The translations under genes were made by a program, and so were the position numbers. 9,911 nt of DNA from contig DBHE01000145.1 of NCBI GenBank assembly GCA_002296055.1, positions 1 through 9,911 on the forward strand. The letters are read 5' to 3'. The notes under the pieces are model-generated. The model saw only the letters and a program-made list of their open reading frames with translations, was not told the DNA's origin and did no database searches. Below, in pieces: positions 6,726-9,911 of this stretch (position 1 is the stretch's first letter; each line of letters starts with the position of its first letter). This stretch comes from Pseudomonadaceae bacterium UBA836. Lineage in GTDB: Bacteria > Pseudomonadota > Gammaproteobacteria > Pseudomonadales > Pseudomonadaceae.

Positions 6726-7601
6726 ATGCCTTATCTGGTTGCGGTAACCCTGTTGTGGGCGGTGTCATTCAGTCTGATCGGTGAGTATCTGGCCGGGCAG
6801 GTGGACAGCTACTTTGCCGTGCTGACCCGCGCGCTGCTGGCGGGCTTGCTGTTTTTGCCGCTGCTGCGCCTGCGTCTGCTGCCGCGCCCGGTGGTGCCGG
6901 GGCTGCTGGTGGTGGGGGCTTTGCAGTTTGGCGTTACCTACATCTGTCTGTACCAGTCCTTCGAGTACATCTCGGTGCCCGAGGTGCTGCTCTTCACCAT
7001 CTTCACGCCCCTGCATGTTGCGCTCATTGATGACCTGCTGAATCGCCGCTTCAGCAGCGGCCCGCTGGTGGCTGCCGCCATTGCTGTGGTCGGCGCGGGC
7101 ATCATTCGGTACGACGGTTTGAGCGACAGCTTTATTCGCGGCTTTCTTATCCTGCAGCTGGCCAACTTTACCTTCGCCGCCGGGCAGGTGGGCTATGCCC
7201 ATCTGGTACGTCGTTATGAGCTGACCTCAACCCAGCAGTGGCGCGGTTTTGGTTTGTTCTTCATCGGCGCACTGATGGTGATGCTGCCGGCCTGGCTGCT
7301 GCTCGGCAACCCCGAACGTCTGCCGCACACGGCGCTGCAGTGGTCGGTTCTGGCCTGGTTGGGGCTGGTGGCTTCCGGGCTGGGCTTTCTGTTCTGGAAT
7401 CGCGGCGCCGCGCAGGTGGATGCCGGCACCCTCGGCATCATGAACAATGCGCTGGTACCGGCGGGGCTGCTGGGCAATTTGCTGATCTGGAATCACGATG
7501 CCGACCTGCTGCGCCTTGCTGCCGGCTCGGCGGTGCTTGGCCTGTCACTCTGGGTCAACGCGCGCTGGCCGCACTGGTTCGCGCGGCCTGCACAGAGTTG
7601 A
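6726..7601 (+). CDS. EamA-family (drug/metabolite superfamily) transporter
   Basis: This 291-residue inner-membrane protein has about ten hydrophobic segments in two repeated halves (about 1-130 and 140-283), the pattern of the EamA/DMT superfamily of small-molecule exporters and exchangers. The N-terminus has a tryptophan-containing first segment (VTLLWAVSFSLIGEY), and the pairs of helices are joined by short Arg-rich cytoplasmic loops. The second half has GLGFLFWNRGAAQVDA followed by a helix beginning GIMNNALVPAGLLG, as common in this family. The start ATG 6726 has GGAG (6717-6720) 5 nt upstream. It lies 42 bp after the efflux pump and may be co-transcribed or use the -10-like box at 6690. 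It ends exactly where the convergent metallopeptidase gene ends. Substrate cannot be inferred; amino acids, amines or carboxylates are typical of the superfamily. Confidence 0.88.
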   Translation: MPYLVAVTLLWAVSFSLIGEYLAGQVDSYFAVLTRALLAGLLFLPLLRLRLLPRPVVPGLLVVGALQFGVTYICLYQSFEYISVPEVLLFTIFTPLHVALIDDLLNRRFSSGPLVAAAIAVVGAGIIRYDGLSDSFIRGFLILQLANFTFAAGQVGYAHLVRRYELTSTQQWRGFGLFFIGALMVMLPAWLLLGNPERLPHTALQWSVLAWLGLVASGLGFLFWNRGAAQVDAGTLGIMNNALVPAGLLGNLLIWNHDADLLRLAAGSAVLGLSLWVNARWPHWFARPAQS

Positions 7602-8498
7602 TCAGAGCGGCCCGGCGAAGGTGTCGCAGGCGCCGATATCGCCAGACTCAAAGCCGCGCTTGAACCACTTTACCCGCTGCGCCGAGGTGCCGTGGGTGAA
7701 ACTGTCGGGCACCACATCCTGCCCGGCGCGGCGCTGCAGACGGTCATCACCGATTGCGCTGGCGGCGGTGAGCGCTTCATCCAGATCGTCCGGGTCGAGC
7801 ATCTGCCGCTGGGTATTGGCAGCGTGGCCCCAAAGCCCGGCAAAGCAATCTGCCTGCAGTTCCTGGCGTACCGACAGTGCGTTGACCTCGGCCTGGCTGC
7901 GGCCAGCGCCGGCCTGACGCACCTTCTGGCTGATACCCAGCAGCGTTTGCACATGGTGGCCGACCTCGTGGGCCACCACGTAGGCCTGGGCGAAGTCGCC
8001 TGGGGCGCCGAGCTGCTGTTTCATGTCATTGAAAAAGGACAGGTCCAGGTAGACCTGCTGGTCGCCGGGGCAGTAGAAGGGGCCGACTGCGGAGCTGGCG
8101 GTGCCACAGGCAGATTGCACACGGTTGGAGAACAGCACCAGGGTGGGCTCCTGATATTGCCGACCGATGCCTTGGAATATCTGATGCCAGGTAGTTTCGG
8201 TGTCGGCCAGCACCACGCTGACAAACTCGCTCAGCTCCTGTTCAGCCGGTGACAGTGGTCGTTGCTGCTGGGTGACGGTTTGTCCGCCCCCCAGCAGCAT
8301 CGGCAGCAAGTCGATACCGAGTATCTTGCCGCCCACTACTGCCAGCACGCCGATACCCAAAATCCAGCGCCCGGTACGCGTACCCAGCAGCATGGGAATA
8401 AAGCGCAGCAGCAGGGCGCCGCCTGCGCCGGCACTGGCGATATTATCGCCGCGACGATCTTCGATATTGCTGCTGCGCCGTCTGCCTCGCCAGTCCAT
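7602..8498 (-). CDS. ypfJ: YpfJ-type membrane-anchored neutral zinc metallopeptidase
   Basis: This 298-residue protein belongs to the YpfJ / putative neutral zinc metallopeptidase family. An Arg-rich N-terminus (MDWRGRRRSSNIEDRRG), a Gly/Ala stretch and hydrophobic segments at about 22-39 and 45-69 suggest a membrane anchor or uncleaved signal, with the catalytic part probably outside the cytoplasm. The HExxH zinc motif is HEVGH at 177-181. E213 in RQELQADCFAG (211-220) is the likely third ligand region, as in the family, and SFTHGTSAQR at 266-275 is the conserved C-terminal segment. Cysteines at 131, 143, 218 and 291 could form disulfides. Start ATG 8498 has GGGAG (8508-8504) 5 nt upstream. 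It follows the CHAD gene by 21 bp, so co-transcription is likely. The natural substrate of the family is not known to me. Confidence 0.92.
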   Translation of the reverse strand: MDWRGRRRSSNIEDRRGDNIASAGAGGALLLRFIPMLLGTRTGRWILGIGVLAVVGGKILGIDLLPMLLGGGQTVTQQQRPLSPAEQELSEFVSVVLADTETTWHQIFQGIGRQYQEPTLVLFSNRVQSACGTASSAVGPFYCPGDQQVYLDLSFFNDMKQQLGAPGDFAQAYVVAHEVGHHVQTLLGISQKVRQAGAGRSQAEVNALSVRQELQADCFAGLWGHAANTQRQMLDPDDLDEALTAASAIGDDRLQRRAGQDVVPDSFTHGTSAQRVKWFKRGFESGDIGACDTFAGPL

Positions 8499-8519
8499 TT
8501 CAACTCCCTTGTTGTGCTG

Positions 8520-9323
8520 TCAGACGTCCAGGTGACGCCTGCCGTAGACCTTGATGAACAAGCGAATGATACGCCGCTTGCAGCGGCCTTTGCGTTTTTC
8601 CAGTTGCTCGGCAAGCGCCTCGCTCTCCTGGTCCGGTGCCAGTGTTTGCAACTGCGCCTCCAGGTTGCACAAGTCCTGCAGCTGGCCCAGCTGTTCGCCC
8701 AGCCGGGCCAGCGTCCGCATCTCGCTGCTCGCGGGCAGTCTGCTGTCGTGCAGCTGCTCCAACTGGTAGAGGTAGTACTTGGTCCATTTGCGGCAACGGT
8801 GAAAGAGCGCGTCCTGGTCGCTGTTGCAGGCGCGGCGCGCCAGCGAGCGCGCGCGTTTGCGGGTGCGCGTCAGCCCGGCTGCCCAGGCGTCGCGCCTGCC
8901 GCTGTCGCAGTGCGGCCAGTCGCTCAGGATAGCCGCAAAGGCGGCGATGATGCGCTCGTTGTTCTCTGCGCTTACGCCGTGATTGCTTGATGAGAGCAGC
9001 AACTGACTATTTAGCGCCGGGCTCAGGGGGCGTTCGAGTTCACGGGCCAGTTGGCTGATCAACTGCTGCTGCACGTGCAGGTCGCGGCGTCCGGCCAGGG
9101 ATTTGGCAACCAGCCGAATCTGCTGATCCAGCTGGCGCAGACGTTGACGGCCGCTGTATGGACGGTAGAGCTGCAGCAGGGCGCGCAGACGTTTGCAGCA
9201 CACGCGTAGCTGGTGCACGGTGTCAGCATCGGGTGGAGTGCCGTCGATTATTGGCAACAGGGCGCGGCGCACGCGCTGGCGGGCGGCCTGATACAGCGGG
9301 TCAGCGTCAGGTTTGAGCGTCAT
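8520..9323 (-). CDS. Stand-alone CHAD-domain protein
   Basis: This 267-residue, helix-rich, basic protein is essentially one CHAD domain. The first conserved block is at 36-48 (VHQLRVCCKRLRA: H37, R40, K44, R45, R47), followed by AGRRDLHV at 77-84. The second repeat is at about 175-190 (HRCRKWTKYYLYQLEQ), with LGQLQDLCNLEAQL at 212-225 and a Lys/Arg-rich end (EKRKGRCKRR). In the family these histidines and basic residues line a channel that binds inorganic polyphosphate. There is no CYTH/triphosphatase domain, no signal peptide and no membrane segment, so it is probably cytoplasmic and binding rather than catalytic. ATG 9323 gives the full domain, but no Shine-Dalgarno sequence precedes it; an in-frame stop lies just upstream at 9342-9344. 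It sits 42 bp after the LysR-like gene and 21 bp before ypfJ. Confidence 0.85.
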   Translation of the reverse strand: MTLKPDADPLYQAARQRVRRALLPIIDGTPPDADTVHQLRVCCKRLRALLQLYRPYSGRQRLRQLDQQIRLVAKSLAGRRDLHVQQQLISQLARELERPLSPALNSQLLLSSSNHGVSAENNERIIAAFAAILSDWPHCDSGRRDAWAAGLTRTRKRARSLARRACNSDQDALFHRCRKWTKYYLYQLEQLHDSRLPASSEMRTLARLGEQLGQLQDLCNLEAQLQTLAPDQESEALAEQLEKRKGRCKRRIIRLFIKVYGRRHLDV

Positions 9324-9365
9324 CAGACGAGTGTAGGTCAGCTACTGCGGTGCGGGAAGGGGCGC

Positions 9366-9911
9366 TCAGCCAAATGCCGTCATGACGCTGTCCTTGAGTT
9401 CGGCCCGGCAGGCGAGGCCCAGCTGGCGCTGGCGCAGCGTCTCGGGCACCAGCCCCTTCAGGGAGTGGCTATCAATGGCGGGGCTCAGCAGGTCGATGTC
9501 GTCGCTGACGGCCATGACCGTTGCCCCCTGGCGGTGCTGCACCAGACTCAGGGCCAGGTCTTCGGTATCCACCTGAATACTGGCGTGCTCGGCGAGGGCC
9601 GGCAGGCGCTCCAGAAAGGCTGCGCGCAGCTCGCAGTCGAGCCGGTCGATCCACGGATAGCGGATGGCTTGCTCCAGCTCAAGGGGCTGGTTGAGCGACC
9701 AGCCGCGTGGCAGCAGCAGCCGGTATTCCTGTTCCAGCAGCGCGATAAAGTGATAGCCGTCCGGCACCTGCCGTTCACTCAGCAGCCACAGGTCTGCCGG
9801 TTGCGTGGGCTGGGTGCGTACGTGCAGGCGATAGTCCTGGAGTCTGCCTGCGGTCAGCTGCAGTAGGTAGCCGCTGTCGCGGCTGGCCAGGCTGGAGTCG
9901 ATGCCGACCGA
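9366..9911 (-). CDS. Probable LysR-family transcriptional regulator, C-terminal part (partial)
   Basis: The frame is open from the right edge to TGA at 9368-9366, giving 181 residues without an N-terminus. The layout fits the effector-binding domain of a LysR-type regulator: an early ADLWLLSE strand; EQEYRLLLPRGWSLNQP, resembling the segment before the domain hinge; IRYPWIDRLDCELRAAFLERL; then DTEDLALSLVQHRQGATVMA in the place of the usual 'lV.aG.Gia.lP' segment; and a final LGLACRAEL strand. The helix-turn-helix would lie beyond 9911 and cannot be seen, so the call rests on the C-terminal pattern only. A periplasmic-binding-like domain of another regulator class is the main alternative. It is upstream of, and in the same direction as, the CHAD and ypfJ genes. 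Confidence 0.6.
   Translation of the reverse strand, partial: SVGIDSSLASRDSGYLLQLTAGRLQDYRLHVRTQPTQPADLWLLSERQVPDGYHFIALLEQEYRLLLPRGWSLNQPLELEQAIRYPWIDRLDCELRAAFLERLPALAEHASIQVDTEDLALSLVQHRQGATVMAVSDDIDLLSPAIDSHSLKGLVPETLRQRQLGLACRAELKDSVMTAFG

Noticed and set aside
7692..8252. Plus-strand open frames of up to 242 codons opposite ypfJ and the CHAD gene.
   Set aside because: They are antisense to genes with clear family motifs and show no recognisable domain.

Overview
The window looks like chromosomal DNA of a gammaproteobacterium of the Pseudomonas/Halopseudomonas type. The grounds are moderately high GC, the hom-thrC gene pair, an Ohr protein very close in motif layout to the pseudomonad form, and Shine-Dalgarno sequences and terminators of ordinary enteric/pseudomonad style. 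There is no sign of a phage, transposon, CRISPR array, tRNA or rRNA. Genes are packed closely and fall into three transcription blocks.

Block 1 (1-1836, plus strand) is the end of the threonine branch of aspartate-family amino acid synthesis: the C-terminal ACT domain of homoserine dehydrogenase (hom), then threonine synthase (thrC). The 97-nt gap between them is almost entirely foldable: a 32-bp imperfect hairpin built from tandem 7-nt units, followed by a small 6-bp hairpin holding the thrC ribosome binding site. A strong intrinsic terminator follows thrC.

Block 2 (1835-7601) has a divergent pair around 2264-2464. Leftwards runs ohr, a thiol peroxidase against organic hydroperoxides, with two near-identical palindromes upstream that look like repressor operators. 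Rightwards runs an RND efflux operon: a periplasmic adaptor starting at GTG 2465 and an inner-membrane HAE-1-like pump of 1049 residues one base further on. No outer-membrane channel gene is present. An EamA/DMT-family transporter follows after 42 bp. The pump carries Asn at two positions where AcrB has proton-relay Asp408 and Lys940.

Block 3 (7602-9911, minus strand) reads leftwards: the C-terminal part of a probable LysR-family regulator (cut by the window edge), a stand-alone CHAD-domain protein (probable polyphosphate binder), and a YpfJ-type membrane-anchored zinc metallopeptidase. The short gaps (42 and 21 bp) suggest co-transcription. Its last gene meets the EamA gene tail to tail with zero spacing, the two stop codons together forming TGATCA.

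I did not find a clear new multi-gene system. The points most worth following are the structured hom-thrC leader, the paired operators between ohr and the efflux operon, the altered proton-relay residues of the pump, and the CHAD/YpfJ pairing.
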